Shown here: positions 11,852-22,506 of the stretch, one piece after another | Layout of the letters: the number at the start of each line of letters is the position of its first letter | Numbering within the stretch: position 1 is the stretch's first letter | Assembly: GCA_030248215.1 (NCBI GenBank) | Contig: JASANG010003694.1 | Coordinates: 32,432 to 96,431 of the forward strand | From: Enoplolaimus lenunculus | Lineage: Eukaryota; Nematoda; Enoplea; Enoplida; Thoracostomopsidae | DNA length: 64,000 nucleotides | Direction: 5' to 3' | The notes under the pieces: generated by a model | What the model was told of the DNA's origin: nothing | Seen by the model: the letters and a program-made list of their open reading frames with translations, nothing else | Databases searched by the model: none | Made by a program: the position numbers and the translations under genes

Positions 11852-14800
11852 CTAAAACCTAAGTTTAGCTTCCAAAAAGATGAAATTCTGGTTATCGACC
11901 TGACCAGTTGTGACAGTCTGCTTACATCTTTTATTCCTGAACACCAAAACTACAATTGCGATCGTTAACGGCAACGCGACTATTAATGTTGCTACAAATG
12001 CGATCAGAACTGTGTCTAAAACAAGTAAATGTTGATCAAACGTCATCAATGGTTCATTCCTCAGCCAGAAAACCAGCAGCCTAACAATAAAAACACACAA
12101 GTATACAAATATGAAAAAGTATCCCTTGAGTTACACGGGGTTCACGTTATAACCGGGGCAGGTTGGGACATTTCTGCCCCTATTAAAGTATTGGGTAACA
12201 TTTTGTCTGCTTATAGGTCCCTTATCATACTCAAAAATTCGTATTTAGCCTGCCATTATTATGTGCAGGTTACCTTTCGTTCTTCAATAGCATATGATAT
12301 TCGAAATATTGTCTGCGAATATCATATGATATATTTTTAAATGTCTGAATACTTGAGGTAACATACCCAAATTGTCCTGTTGAATATCATACGATAGTCG
12401 AATTGGAAATTTCAATTTTTGAATTATGACACTGGTTTTCTAAACGGTTTTGTGCCGGAAATGAATTTGCAGACGTGTATTTGGTATTTTAAGCACATCT
12501 ATGTCTCTGCCGTCCGACTTTCCATTAATTTATTAGCACCCGAAAATTACACTGTCCTGCTGAATATCATATGATATTCGTTGTAATTTTGGAATATCAT
12601 ATGATATTCGCGTAACTGTCCTTCAGTATCGCATGACATACCGACTCTTGTACACACTGATCTTCTGAGAGCGGTGGTTTGTAACTAAATGTCCTATGAC
12701 ATACGACTTTTGTCTGTTCACCCGATATGAGTGCTCGAATTTTAACGTTGACGTCGAATGAACATGGGACAAACCGTGTCCCGCCTGCCCCGGTTATATA
12801 ACGTGATTGCCGCAGCAGTATGGGTGTCAATTTAAGATAACTTTTTCAAAAATCGCATATTCTGAAATATAAAATCCTTAACTGAAATGTTTTGGCTTTG
12901 TTAAATGTTCGATTGGTTACGAGACTGCATATTTTTATGTTGCAATTACCTGCTCTGTAAACGTCATTTGCATCTGGTTCTACGAGCACGGCTGCAAACG
13001 ATTTTGGCAAAATATCATTCGGACTTAGATCGCTGTTTTGTTTGGGTCCTAAAATAATTTTTTAAGTCTTACTGTAGTGACCCGAATAAGAAAGGGGACT
13101 GATATTTATTTGGCCTCTCCAGAGGGATCCCCCTGTTATTCGGTTACGGACTGTTATTTATCCACGCTCCGCCGCCCTTCGTTACTGATATATATCCGGT
13201 ATTGCAACTATCTATTGAACTAAACGTTTATTTGTTTTGTATCAAAAGGTTGAGTGGTAATGCTAGGTTATACTTAGATCAAATCTAAAGTATGCTTTAA
13301 AGATTCGAAATCAACTTTATTTGAACCTGGAGTTATTTATGCCCCACAATTAAGGACACTTTACATTTATAGACTTTAATTAGGGTTCAAGGACTCTGTC
13401 CGTTTACGGACTATTATTAGGGATACGAACTCCTATTGATTTGGACTCATAATGGGGACCCCTCTTATTACCCACCCCTCTTATTCGGGTCACTACAGTA
13501 TTCACATAAGGCCTAAGACAAAGTTATGCATATTTTAAACTTACATTCCAAGTTATACGACTCCGTCAAATTCAAATTCGAGTCACAGATTCACACGTTT
13601 AACTCTGGCGGAGTCGAATTTGACTCTGTTTGTGTAGTCCCGTAGAGCCTACTTCAAAGAGATCAGTTTGACTCACCATTTTTTGCAGTGTATATGCAAA
13701 AATTATATTTTAAAAATATATGAAAACACGTATTATCCCATCATTCTGTATGTTAATTGATTATTGAGTCTTAGTATCAGACTGAGTTTAAGTCTAAATT
13801 AGAAATCTTTTTTAAAATACGACAGCTAATAAAAATTACTGCATTTTTGCTAACTTTTAACATATTTTGGTTGACATTCAGCTTCCCAATCGTTTGGGAC
13901 CCTTGGCTTGATACGTTTGATGACGTCATCCAGCGGACACGGCGTACTGCAATTCGCAATTTGCAATCTGTATGGCGCATTCATAGCGTAAATGTTTGGC
14001 TCCAATTGGTTGGTTTTGTTTTGATAATAAACCTTAAACAAGAAGATCAATGAAACAAACAGTTATATTTTTGCTGTGTTTTTATTTTTAATACAATTTA
14101 TTGATATTTTCGGCAAAGTATTCACTGAAATTCGCACCTGTAGCCGCAGTTGCAAGTTCGTTGAAGGTCTTGCACCTGCAGTTTGATTGGTCAAAAGAAA
14201 TCTTCCTTTAGAAAACACTACCTGTTGCAACTATTTCGTGCATGTTGCAGCTGCGAGTTGTCGCTGCATAAAATGCATGTGTGAACGGGGCTTAACAGTC
14301 AGTAAACCAAACAACTGTCTACTTCAGTTTATGCGGAATATATCTAAAGCCCTATTCACACGTGCATATTTTTGCTGCGAGAACTTGCAGCTGAGAACTT
14401 ACATTTTTTCATGAGCCAATGAGAAAGCGGATGCAATAAATTCACTTGCATGGTTATTCACACATGTGATTTTTAATGAATCATTTGCAGCTGCAGGTTT
14501 TTCGAAGGGGATTTCGGACACAACTTGCAAGTGCAAGTTGCAGCTGCAAGTTCTCGTAGCAAAAACTTGCACGTGTGAATAGGGCTTAATTTTATCGATC
14601 TTAAAACTGCAAAGATTAAACTAAAACCATTACTTCGACCACAAAGATGCCGTCCGTTGATCTCTGGTGTAATTCAATCATAAGTACAGCACCAAAATCA
14701 GGGTTGCGATTATTGAATGATCCAAGGATTTGCAACGCAGCAACGATATCCCATTCGTGCTGTAAATTAAATATCTTTATCCACTGGTGTTGGTACAGGC

Positions 14801-17800
14801 AACTTCAAACACGCAATTTGTGCTGGTGATTTAATCATTTTAGGATTTCTTGTGAGACTTTCACATGTAAAGATCAGGGGCGGATCGTTTTTCTGTGGGA
14901 ATAGAATAGAATATGCTTAACCCTTTCTCACATGAATATTTTCTATTTCCCCTGAGACCTACTTTTATGCTAGGATTCGAACTCCAGTGACTGGGGTGGG
15001 AGGCGTATACCATTACCACTCAGCTATAGGAGCTTGACGCTCGAGCCCGAGGTGGCTCTCACGTCTTGTGGGGGTTTAGTACTATGTATACGCGTTGCAA
15101 TTGTTAAACACAGTGCGATATATATTATTTCACGTATATACACTGCGCTGAGTTGCCTATAGGCAACTCAATGTGAGAATTGGTTAAGCTTTTAGGCTTA
15201 TTTTTTGCTTGGATTAGGTTTAGGCTTTGGCTTTGGAATATGCTCATTCTTACGTTGCTTAGGCTTAGGCTTAGGCTTAGAAATATGCTTACAATACTGT
15301 TCCGCCCCTGTTCTTTACATTAGCCGTGAGAATCCACATTTTTTTAAAAATACCTAATTGAACTGACGGCTTCTACAGGTCAAACTAAGAACTCTCAATA
15401 AACAAAAAATTTTTCGCAAGAAACGCAATAAACATTGCTGGATACAGTCAGTCAACCCATTTTCGATCCATTTATCGGTAAAGTTTAATTTACACATCCG
15501 GTATATAATAAGCGGCATGCACCTTGTAAGTATGTGAGACAAGCTTGTCCGCTATTTGCACATGCAATTTAGTGCAGTGCATTGTATGTATGCAAGCTGG
15601 CAGCATACGGTCGGCACATATAGTGGACTAAAAATGCAGCTAGACAAGCGGGCTGTGTGGCGCAGTGGTAGAGTATTCGCTTAAGTATCCGTACTCTGAG
15701 AGTTCAATTCCCGCTCCGAAACTCCGCGTTTCCAGCTGCTTATTGAAAAGTTCTGAAGTCCCGATTCCTACCTGGACTGACACACGTGAATAACAGGAAT
15801 GTCTAATTTTGTGTCTAAATTATTGCACAAATCTTCAAAACAGTTCAGTCATGTAACTCCGTCATAGTGTACCATATGCATTCTACAGAAAACTATACTT
15901 GTTCGCAGAAACACTCAAACTGTTTGATATGCAATTTTAAGTTCAAATCTTCCTCAATTTCAAAAACTGATAATAACATCTCCTTATTGAGATCATCTGA
16001 ATTATGGCCGTGATTCAGTAAGAACCAACGTAGAAATTCATGAAATGTTCTAAGATTAGCTCTTGAAATACGGAATTTCGGTGTTTTTGGGCGTGTCCCA
16101 AAAACGAGACTAATAATAACATTTTAATAACCATATAAGCTGCATACTTTCATTGAAACAACATTGGAAAAAACCTATAAAAACTAACAAGTTTCAAGTT
16201 ACGAGTAACGAAACAGCAATCGAACATTGGCTGTGTTTTACAAAATCTTATTTAAGTAATTACTTAAGTTACCGACTTGAACTTTTTAAAACAACAAAAT
16301 GGTTAAGTAATTGCTTAGCACATACTTTAGTACTTAAGTAGGGTTTTGGAAACTCAGCCAATGTTTTATCACCACGTATATCCAGAGATGGTTAATAAGA
16401 GAATTTAAATTAACCACAAATATTCAAATTAGGAGTTGTTATATTTTTGAAAACACAACAGTTGACCGGACATCGACATTTGTTATCAGGCGTTGTACAA
16501 ACTTAGTTTCTCAATGCTTCAAACTCGTCTTGGATTACAGTGAGACATATTTGTTACACTCAGTACCAAAGCAGGCTATTGACGGTGGCTTCATTCCAAA
16601 AAAGTCCGGAATGAGGGTCCCTTCCGAAGATGAAAATGTTTTTCAAATTATCTTTCAATTCTTGTTAGGCTGGAGAACCCTTTTTGGGACAAGGTCCCCA
16701 AATGGGAATATGGGGGTGGCCGTTTCGGCCTTGGTTAAGTTATAATCAAACACATTAATAAACGAATAATTTGCGTGTCGATGTTTTAGACACTGAAAAG
16801 TAAAGTTTCAAAATAAACATGCATGTTTGCTAAGTTTGAGAGACAGACAAGTTTTAATCTTACCGCAGAATACGCGATGTACTTGAGTTTTGGACTCAGA
16901 GTCGTATAGTTTTGAGCAGCGGCTTGGGCCATTCGGTTGCTAATTTCACCCATTAGCAATCCTGTAATTTTAAATTATAAATAATATTTTATTATTTTAT
17001 TTATTACAAGGATATGTCTACAATAACGAGTTTAAGTTATATTTAAACTCGTATTGCAGACATAAACTTGTAATTTTAAATTTCGTTTTCTGATTTTATT
17101 CGCTGGTTGGAAGCGTGAGTCAGCTACATACATGTAAGCATGTGAGACATGTTTGTCCGTTATGTGCACATGCAATATAGTGCAGAGCGATGTATGTATG
17201 CAAACTGACAGCATGCGGTCGACATATAGTCGACGAAAAATGCAGTTGGACAGGCGGATTGTGTGGCGCAGTGGTAGAGTATTCGCTTAAGAATCCGTAG
17301 GCTGAGAATTTGATTCCCGCTCCGAAAGGTCCGCTTTTCCAGCTGTTTAGTAGAAAGGTTTAAAGTTCCGGTTCCTACATTGACTGACAATACCCGAATA
17401 TCGATTCCGGTTAAAATCATACCAAAAAACCACCGAATATGGGATATGTGCCGTTTACGATTAAGGGTTTATGCTTGACGCAAAAAATGCCATAGTTGAT
17501 AGTTAACAATCAGCTGTCAAAGGCATCGGCCCATGTGAAGATCAGGGGCGAAGCGTTTGTCTGTGCATGGGACTGCAATGGAGTAAGCTTATAAGCTTTA
17601 GACCTATTTTTTGCGTGGCTCAGACTTAGGCTTAGGTTTATGCTTAGGAATGTGCCCGGTCTTACGCATAGGCTTACGCTTAGCCTTATGAATATGCTGA
17701 TAATACTGTTCCACCCTGTTCTTTACATTGGCCATGACATCTTACTGAAACTTTTCCATTGATCCTATGCCAATACTTATATTGTGAATGGCGGATTAGT

Positions 17801-20800
17801 CTTCAATGAGATAATGGTTGGGTTTCTAAAATCCTACTTAAGTACGACTTTATACTTAAGTATTTGCTAAACATTTACTTAGCTAATTTACCGTTTCTAA
17901 AAGCGTACTTAAGTTAAGTAAATACTTAAATCGCTGACCAATTTTGATGTGTTGCACACTGGTGAAACTGAGATTGTAGACACTGTGATCGTGCTTCTTA
18001 ATATAAAGCAAAATTAAGGCATCCTGGTTATGACCCTGGTTCAATTTTGGCATTTATTTGTTTTTGTTCAAAAAGTTAAGTATTTACTTAAGTCGGTGAA
18101 TTAAGTAATTACTTATAAGTATAACTTAAGTATATACTTAAGTAAGATTTCAGAAACCCAGCCAATATTTGCTTAATAGCAATTGACGACAGGATTCCGA
18201 AACCATTGAAGTATTGTTCAAAGCGGACCATTTGCCTTACAAATTAACCGGCTTTTACTTGAAACGGCTCGAAAACTAAATCAGGTGTCATGGCCAATTT
18301 GATGCAGGTTCCGACTGATATGGGCCTCTCACAAAAAAGCAATTAGCTGTCATCCTCCGAAACTGGTCGAAATCAGACAAAATGTTCGGAGTACTGTTGT
18401 CGGGATTAGGGCCATAGCAGCCACGCACCATACTTGATTATCGCAAGGGGCCCGCACCCCAGAATATTGGGGGAGCCCCCACCATAACCTCTTTAGGACC
18501 CATAGCCAAACCTAAAACGGGCGATGTTGCCTCACCTCCTCGCAGCCGCTGCCATTCAATCGTTGAAAAGTAAAACTGCAATGATTCGTCAAAGATTCGT
18601 TTGAGTTTCCAGTAAATGTCAGGTGTCGCCCAATCTGGCAGTGTATGCTCGTTTAAATGTTGATTCTTAAAATCACAGAGCTGTTTAAAATTATTAAAGC
18701 CCTATTCACAGGTGCAAGTTTTTGCAGCAAAAACTTGCACTTGCAACTTGCACACGTAAGTTTGGTCACAAAGCAGTTTTGAAGTTCGTGCAGCTGCAAA
18801 TTATTCACTGGAATTCATGCTATTTAATTTAATTCGCATCTGTTAATGCAGTTGCAAGTCACTTAAATTTCTTGCCCCTGCAGTTTGATTGGTCAATAGG
18901 AATGTTCCTTTGAAAATCCTTACAGCTGCAAGTATTTCGTGCAAGTTGCAGCTGCGAGTTCTCGCTGCAAAAACTTGCACTTGTCAATGTGGTTAAATCT
19001 TCAACTCGAGCGATGGCTTCTATGAGATAAGAGTTTGCTTTTTGCAGATTCACACGGTTTTGTGAAACAATTTCAAATATATTTTAAGTTGTTTGTCTAC
19101 GGACAAAAATTAAAAAACAGCAAATCTGATCTGAAATGAAGACTACTTGACGAGAGGGAACAATAAACAGATGACAACAAAGAAACCGATGACTGTAAAC
19201 TAAAAACCTCAATTTCTAAATTTGTCACCAAATCGTTGATATTTTGAAATCCTTCAAGTTTGATGCCTTCTTTCGATGCAACATCGTTTAAAAATTTCTG
19301 AAAATATTAACCATTCATAAGTTCAATATTAATTAATTTATGAAACGCTCTTGCATTCTAAAGCCCTATTTATACGTCCAAATTTTTGCAACAACAACTT
19401 GCACATGCAACTTTACACGTGCAAGTTTGGTCACAAAACAACTTTGAAGTTTTTACAGCTTCAAATAATTTACTAAAATTCTTGGTATTGAAAATTATTT
19501 GCACGTGTGAGCGCAGTTGCAAGTAGCTTGAATTTCTTGCATCTACGTTTTGATTGGTTAAATCAGAAGATATGTTGTTGATCGCTTCTTAAATAATTCA
19601 GACTTTTTGAATTTCTTCAGCTGATCCAAGAATAAGAGACCATACACATACCCAGTGGTGCAATATATAATGGAGGGTGAGAAGAGAAATAGGCGTTACT
19701 TACGCTATGGCTGAGCTGAATTGCGTCAAAGGCCGAAACGTTGTTGATTTCTAAGATCGATCAGTATTGTCGGGAAGGGGGTCATCCAGATGCTGAAAAC
19801 GGTTTTCCAGGCGGAGGGGGTCGGTGTTCACGGTATTGAATAAAAATAATGACAAGAAATATAGCAAATTACCTTAATTGGTGCCATAAATTCGCGAACT
19901 CTGGGCGAATTGTTTATTTCTACTTTGAGTTCGTCGCCACGAGGGCAATGAGTGTCCATTTCAAGCATCTCAAACAAATATAAGACGCAAATTCATAGCG
20001 CATAAATCACTGGATTAGCAGAAAATTTTGTGCTGATAAAAATGTAAAATCTGCATTCCTTAAAAATTATATATTTGTAAGTTTATTTAATACAAAACGT
20101 TTTTAGAAATAGAAAACCAGAACTATGGATTAGGATCCGAATTTGTTCATGAAATCTGACCAATAGCATTTAGTCGCCGTTTGTTGCATTTCAAATAAAA
20201 TAACAATTTACACAAACAAGTAAATACTAAAACATTGAAGAACAGCTGGCATTCTGGGTCTGTAGCCTGATCAACGGGTTAAGACGGCACAAAACGTGTC
20301 ATGAAGGTATATACAGGAACTTTGAATGGTCCATAAACGGGGCTTAAACTGTTCCTGGAGACGAAACTTTATTTAGAGGAAGCTGAGTCTCCAGCACCCA
20401 CGGGCTATGGGCCTGTGAGTCCCGTTCGTTATTTGTCATTTTGCTCTTCCTACCGAGTCGTACTTTTTCGGTACCGAGTGAACAGCGATTGGAATCCAGT
20501 TCAATTCGGCGTTGAATCGATCTTCAACCCGCATATTTGAATAAAATCCTGCTAAATTTGCCAATGCGCTTGCAATTGTACGATTAACGTCAGTTGACCG
20601 AATGTAAACATCGTCGGAATCATAATGATTTGGCATAAATCCATCGTAACGTTGTCTAAGCCATTGTCCTATTGTGTAATGTTGACGCATTCCGAGCTGA
20701 ACAAAATATGTAAACACAGGATCAATAAGTAAATGAACATATATTCGAAATAGCGGAAACGGATACTGATCAAAATACCGGAAGCGAAACGGAAGCGTAG

Positions 20801-22238
20801 CTGAAATTTCACTTCGAAAGGGTTCACTTTAAGCAATTAATTGCTCCGATACAAACCAGAACAAAGTTCATTATTTTACAAATTCCAGCCGTCTCGCGAA
20901 ATATTGAATCTCGTATTCCTACAAGCAGAGTGTAACCGAATATCTGTTTCCGTTATAAAAATACCGGAAATTCCGTTATTGTTTGCTCGCAGTTAACTGT
21001 AAATCACTGAATAATGATTCAGTCTTTTCATAAACGATGATTTTGTTCGATTTGAAGTAAAATACCAAACTTCAACAACAATCCAAGATATTAACCCCTT
21101 CTCACATTGAGTTGCTTATAGGCAACTCAGCGCAGTGCATATACGCTAAATAATATATATCGCATCGTGTTTAACAATTGCAACACGTATACATAGCACT
21201 AAATCACCACAAGACGTGAGAGCCCCTTCGGGCTCGAGCGTTATTCTCCTATAGCTGGAGTGGTGATGGTATACGCGTCCCACTCCAGTTACTGGAGTTC
21301 GAATCCTAGCATAAAGTAGGTCTCAGGGGAAATAGACAATATTCATGTAAGAAAGGATTAATGTGTTTTTGGAGTGCCATGGCTGTCGCTGTCTTACTCA
21401 CCCTGAACGCGGCGGGCCCTGGGAGTCTCAAAGAAACCGATCCACAACGTTTCTTCTGCCATATATTATGCCGCCCTGCGTAGGGTTCTATTTTTAAGAT
21501 AAGCTGCTGCGATCTTGGTTCATAGCCAGCAGGGGACTCCATATGTCAACAAAAGTTATGCATAAAACCAAAAAGCGGCTTGTCATACAGAGCTGAATCG
21601 AAGGGTGTGGGTGGAAATAAACAAAAACAAAAATTAGGCCACATGGTTTGTTTACCTTAGTGAGCTGTCCCAGCCCCTCAGGCCAAGTTTCAGGACCATT
21701 TTCAACGTCAGTTGGAAACGTTTTGGTTGGATTTCGATCGCCATGACGCCAAATCTGAATCAAAACGTTGAAATGATTCAATTATTTTACATTTGCAATA
21801 TATTAATGAATTCAAAGAAGGTTCAAGGCACAGAGGTTACTTGATGCGTCTAGCTTTCCACTTTTAAGCAAAAAATTTATGCCATTTAAAATTTAGCTTG
21901 CGGCGCTAACCATTAATAAATATGTATGATCGACTATAACTAATTCATTTTAATCGGCACAACCAAATGAAATATATTTTCATGAATGCCATTCCATCAA
22001 CTCAGAATTGTGAGTTCTGATAGTCCTAACTCATAATGAGCGATTCAACTCATTCTGAGATAAAATCAACTCACTGGAATTTACAGTGTATCACTAACTG
22101 GTAATATAGATGTTATACGTATTTGAGAATATAAAAACTTACTAAATGTACCATTCGTAAAGTTGTAATATTTGCTTTGGAGGAAGCAGCTGCGCTCAAT
22201 AGAAATGATAACAAAATAATATTACATTTGTGTTTCAT
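11852..22238 (-). CDS. Histidine (lysosomal/prostatic-type) acid phosphatase, membrane-anchored, 11 exons
   Basis: Hydrolyses phosphomonoesters through a phosphohistidine intermediate; probably lumenal or extracellular. Exons, all with matching phases: 22143-22238, 21656-21754, 20454-20696, 19873-19968, 19208-19297, 18536-18680, 16864-16961, 14634-14759, 13855-14032, 12950-13048, 11852-12015; about 477 aa. Residues 1-20 form a signal peptide (KCNIILLSFLLSAAASS). RHGDRNP at 35-41 is the catalytic RHGxRxP motif. Later blocks follow the ACPP/ACP2 pattern: LGQLTK|LGMRQHY, WIPIAVHSVP, TLPDWATPD, YIAYSAHE. Exon 11 adds a transmembrane helix (about 425-449) with basic stop FRNKRCK and a short cytosolic tail, as in lysosomal ACP2. 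The usual HD proton-donor motif reads HE (290-291). The last two junctions are the least certain: the exon-9 donor is AAAA|GTTAGC, and without it the protein stops two codons later (codon at 13850-13852) and lacks the anchor. Nine of ten introns carry MITE-like elements. Confidence 0.92.
12139..12806. mobile_element. TIR element with internal ATATCATATGATAT palindromes
   Basis: Lies in acid phosphatase intron 10. Left end CACGTTATAACCGGGGCAGG, right end the inverse CCTGCCCCGGTTATATAACG. Inside, GAATATCATATGATATTC-like palindromes occur at least four times (about 12290, 12385, 12563, 12592). No ORF and no match to the other families here. Confidence 0.75.
13070..13500. mobile_element. TACTGTAGTGACCCGAATAAG-ended MITE
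   Basis: Left TACTGTAGTGACCCGAATAA and right TTATTCGGGTCACTACAGTA are near-perfect inverses, consistent with a TA target duplication. The interior contains GGACTGTTATTTATCCACGC and AGGGATACGAACTCC blocks shared with 30205 and 43212. It sits 21 bp from the acceptor of acid phosphatase exon 10. Confidence 0.85.
13558..13692. mobile_element. GAGTCAAA palindromic MITE, right half
   Basis: Right end is TTTGACTCACCATTTTTTGC then AGTGTA, with GGCGGAGTCGAATTTGACTC inside. The left half is lost. Lies in acid phosphatase intron 9. Confidence 0.8.
14130..14294. mobile_element. CACGTGTGAATAGGG-family MITE, partial
   Basis: Contains CCTGCAGTTTGATTGGTCAA and the right end ATGCATGTGTGAACGGGGCT, matching the 18696 copy. 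The left end is missing. Lies in acid phosphatase intron 8, directly before a second copy. Confidence 0.65.
14346..14587. mobile_element. CCCTATTCACACGTG-ended MITE
   Basis: Left AAAGCCCTATTCACACGTGC, right GCACGTGTGAATAGGGCTT: a clean inverted pair. Interior GCAGCTGCAAG motifs. Lies in acid phosphatase intron 8. Confidence 0.85.
14860..15326 (+). mobile_element. Telomere-motif MITE interrupted by a TTAA element
   Basis: Subterminal GTAAAGATCAGGGGCGGA at the left and CCGCCCCTGTTCTTTAC at the right, TTAGGC core at 15250-15275. Flanks gtgagact (14852-14859) and gtgagaat (15327-15334) match 7 of 8. The copy was split by the element at 14917-15187. Lies in acid phosphatase intron 7. Confidence 0.88.
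14917..15187. mobile_element. TTAA-target MITE with tRNA-like boxes (piggyBac-like ends)
   Basis: TTAA at both ends, then CCCTTTCTCACAT at the left and ATGTGAGAATTGG at the right. The insertion lies exactly at the TTAA of AAGCTTAAGC in the host MITE, so TTAA is the target duplication. Reverse strand carries TAGCTGAGTGG (A-box-like) and AGTTCGAATCC (B-box-like). A GAGCCCGAGGTGGCTC hairpin follows. No transposase. Confidence 0.88.
15518..15785 (+). repeat. SINE-like repeat with tRNA-like head, copy 1
   Basis: Shares about 265 bp with 17129-17390. A-box-like TGGCGCAGTGG at 15658-15668 and B-box-like GAGTTCAATTCC at 15700-15711 are correctly spaced for a Pol III promoter. About 140 bp of shared sequence precede the boxes, which is unusual for a SINE. 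A true tRNA fold is not convincing. Confidence 0.6.
16222..16361. mobile_element. TACTTAAGTA-rich MITE, short copy
   Basis: Left CATTGGCTGTGTTTTACAAA and right GGAAACTCAGCCAATG are inverted. Between them are repeated TTAAGTA and TACTTAAG motifs. Longer copy at 17811. Lies in acid phosphatase intron 7. Confidence 0.7.
17129..17390 (+). repeat. SINE-like repeat with tRNA-like head, copy 2
   Basis: Second copy of the 15518 repeat: TGGCGCAGTGG at 17264-17274, B-box-like GAATTTGATTCC at 17305-17316, preceded by the shared GTATGCAAACTGACAGCAT-like stretch. Lies in acid phosphatase intron 6. Confidence 0.6.
17528..17733 (+). mobile_element. Telomere-motif MITE
   Basis: Ends GGCCCATG and CATTGGCC, subterminal GAAGATCAGGGGCG, core of TTAGG-type hexamers. 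Flanks aaggcatc and atgacatc match 6 of 8. Lies in acid phosphatase intron 6. Confidence 0.85.
17811..18168. mobile_element. TACTTAAGTA-rich MITE, long copy
   Basis: Left AATGGTTGGGTTTCTAAAAT and right TTTCAGAAACCCAGCCAATA are inverted. Both subterminal regions are dense in ACTTAAGTA; the centre is unique. Lies in acid phosphatase intron 6. Confidence 0.8.
18696..18994. mobile_element. CCCTATTCACACGTG-ended MITE, 300 bp
   Basis: Left AAAGCCCTATTCACAGGTGC, right AAACTTGCACTTGTCAATG. Interior includes GCAGTTTGATTGGTCAATAG and GCAGCTGCAA motifs. Lies in acid phosphatase intron 5, starting 15 bp beyond the exon 6 acceptor. Confidence 0.8.
19359..19570. mobile_element. CCCTATTCACACGTG-family MITE, decayed
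   Basis: Left AAAGCCCTATTTATACGTCC; the interior matches 18696 (AAGTTTGGTCACAAA, TTTTGATTGGTTAA). Right end decayed. Lies in acid phosphatase intron 4. Confidence 0.65.
21091..21361. mobile_element. TTAA-target MITE with tRNA-like boxes, full length
   Basis: TTAA at 21091-21094 and 21358-21361; ends CCCCTTCTCACATTGAG and TTCATGTAAGAAAGGA. Opposite orientation to 14917; contains AGTTCGAATCC and the GAGCCCCTTCGGGCTC hairpin. Lies in acid phosphatase intron 2. Confidence 0.88.
21990..22090. repeat. ACTCAGAATT / CTCATTCTGAG repeat
   Basis: ATCAACTCAGAATTGTGAG, CAACTCATTCTGAG and ATCAACTCACTGGAATTTAC form a palindrome-rich unit shared with 61730-61928. Lies in acid phosphatase intron 1. Confidence 0.5.
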
Positions 22239-22297
22239 TATGCCAATGATTGGTACCAGATATCAGATACCTATTATCAACCATCTATAAACATATT

Positions 22298-22498
22298 GGC
22301 CGATGCATAGAACAGGGCCAGATCGTTTTCCGGAGAGGCTATAATAGAGTCAGCTTAAGCTTTAGACTAATTTTTTTGCTTAGGCTTAGGCTTAGGTTTA
22401 GGCATAAGCTTAGGCTTAGGAATAGGCTCATCCATATGCTTAGGCTTAGGCTTACGAATTGCTTTACTACTGTTCCGGCCCTGTTCTATACATGTGAC
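22298..22498 (+). mobile_element. Telomere-motif MITE, GTATAGAACAGGGCC subfamily, perfect duplication
   Basis: Exact 8-bp duplication aacatatt (22290-22297 and 22499-22506). Ends GGCCGATG and CATGTGAC; subterminal CATAGAACAGGGCC and GGCCCTGTTCTATACATG. Core of TTAGGC units. Starts 60 bp upstream of the acid phosphatase start codon (transcribed away from it). Confidence 0.93.
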
Positions 22499-22506
22499 AA
22501 CATATT

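Noticed and set aside
15650-15722. Functional tRNA gene
   Set aside because: A and B boxes are present but the acceptor and T stems do not pair well, and the sequence is one of two copies of a larger repeat.
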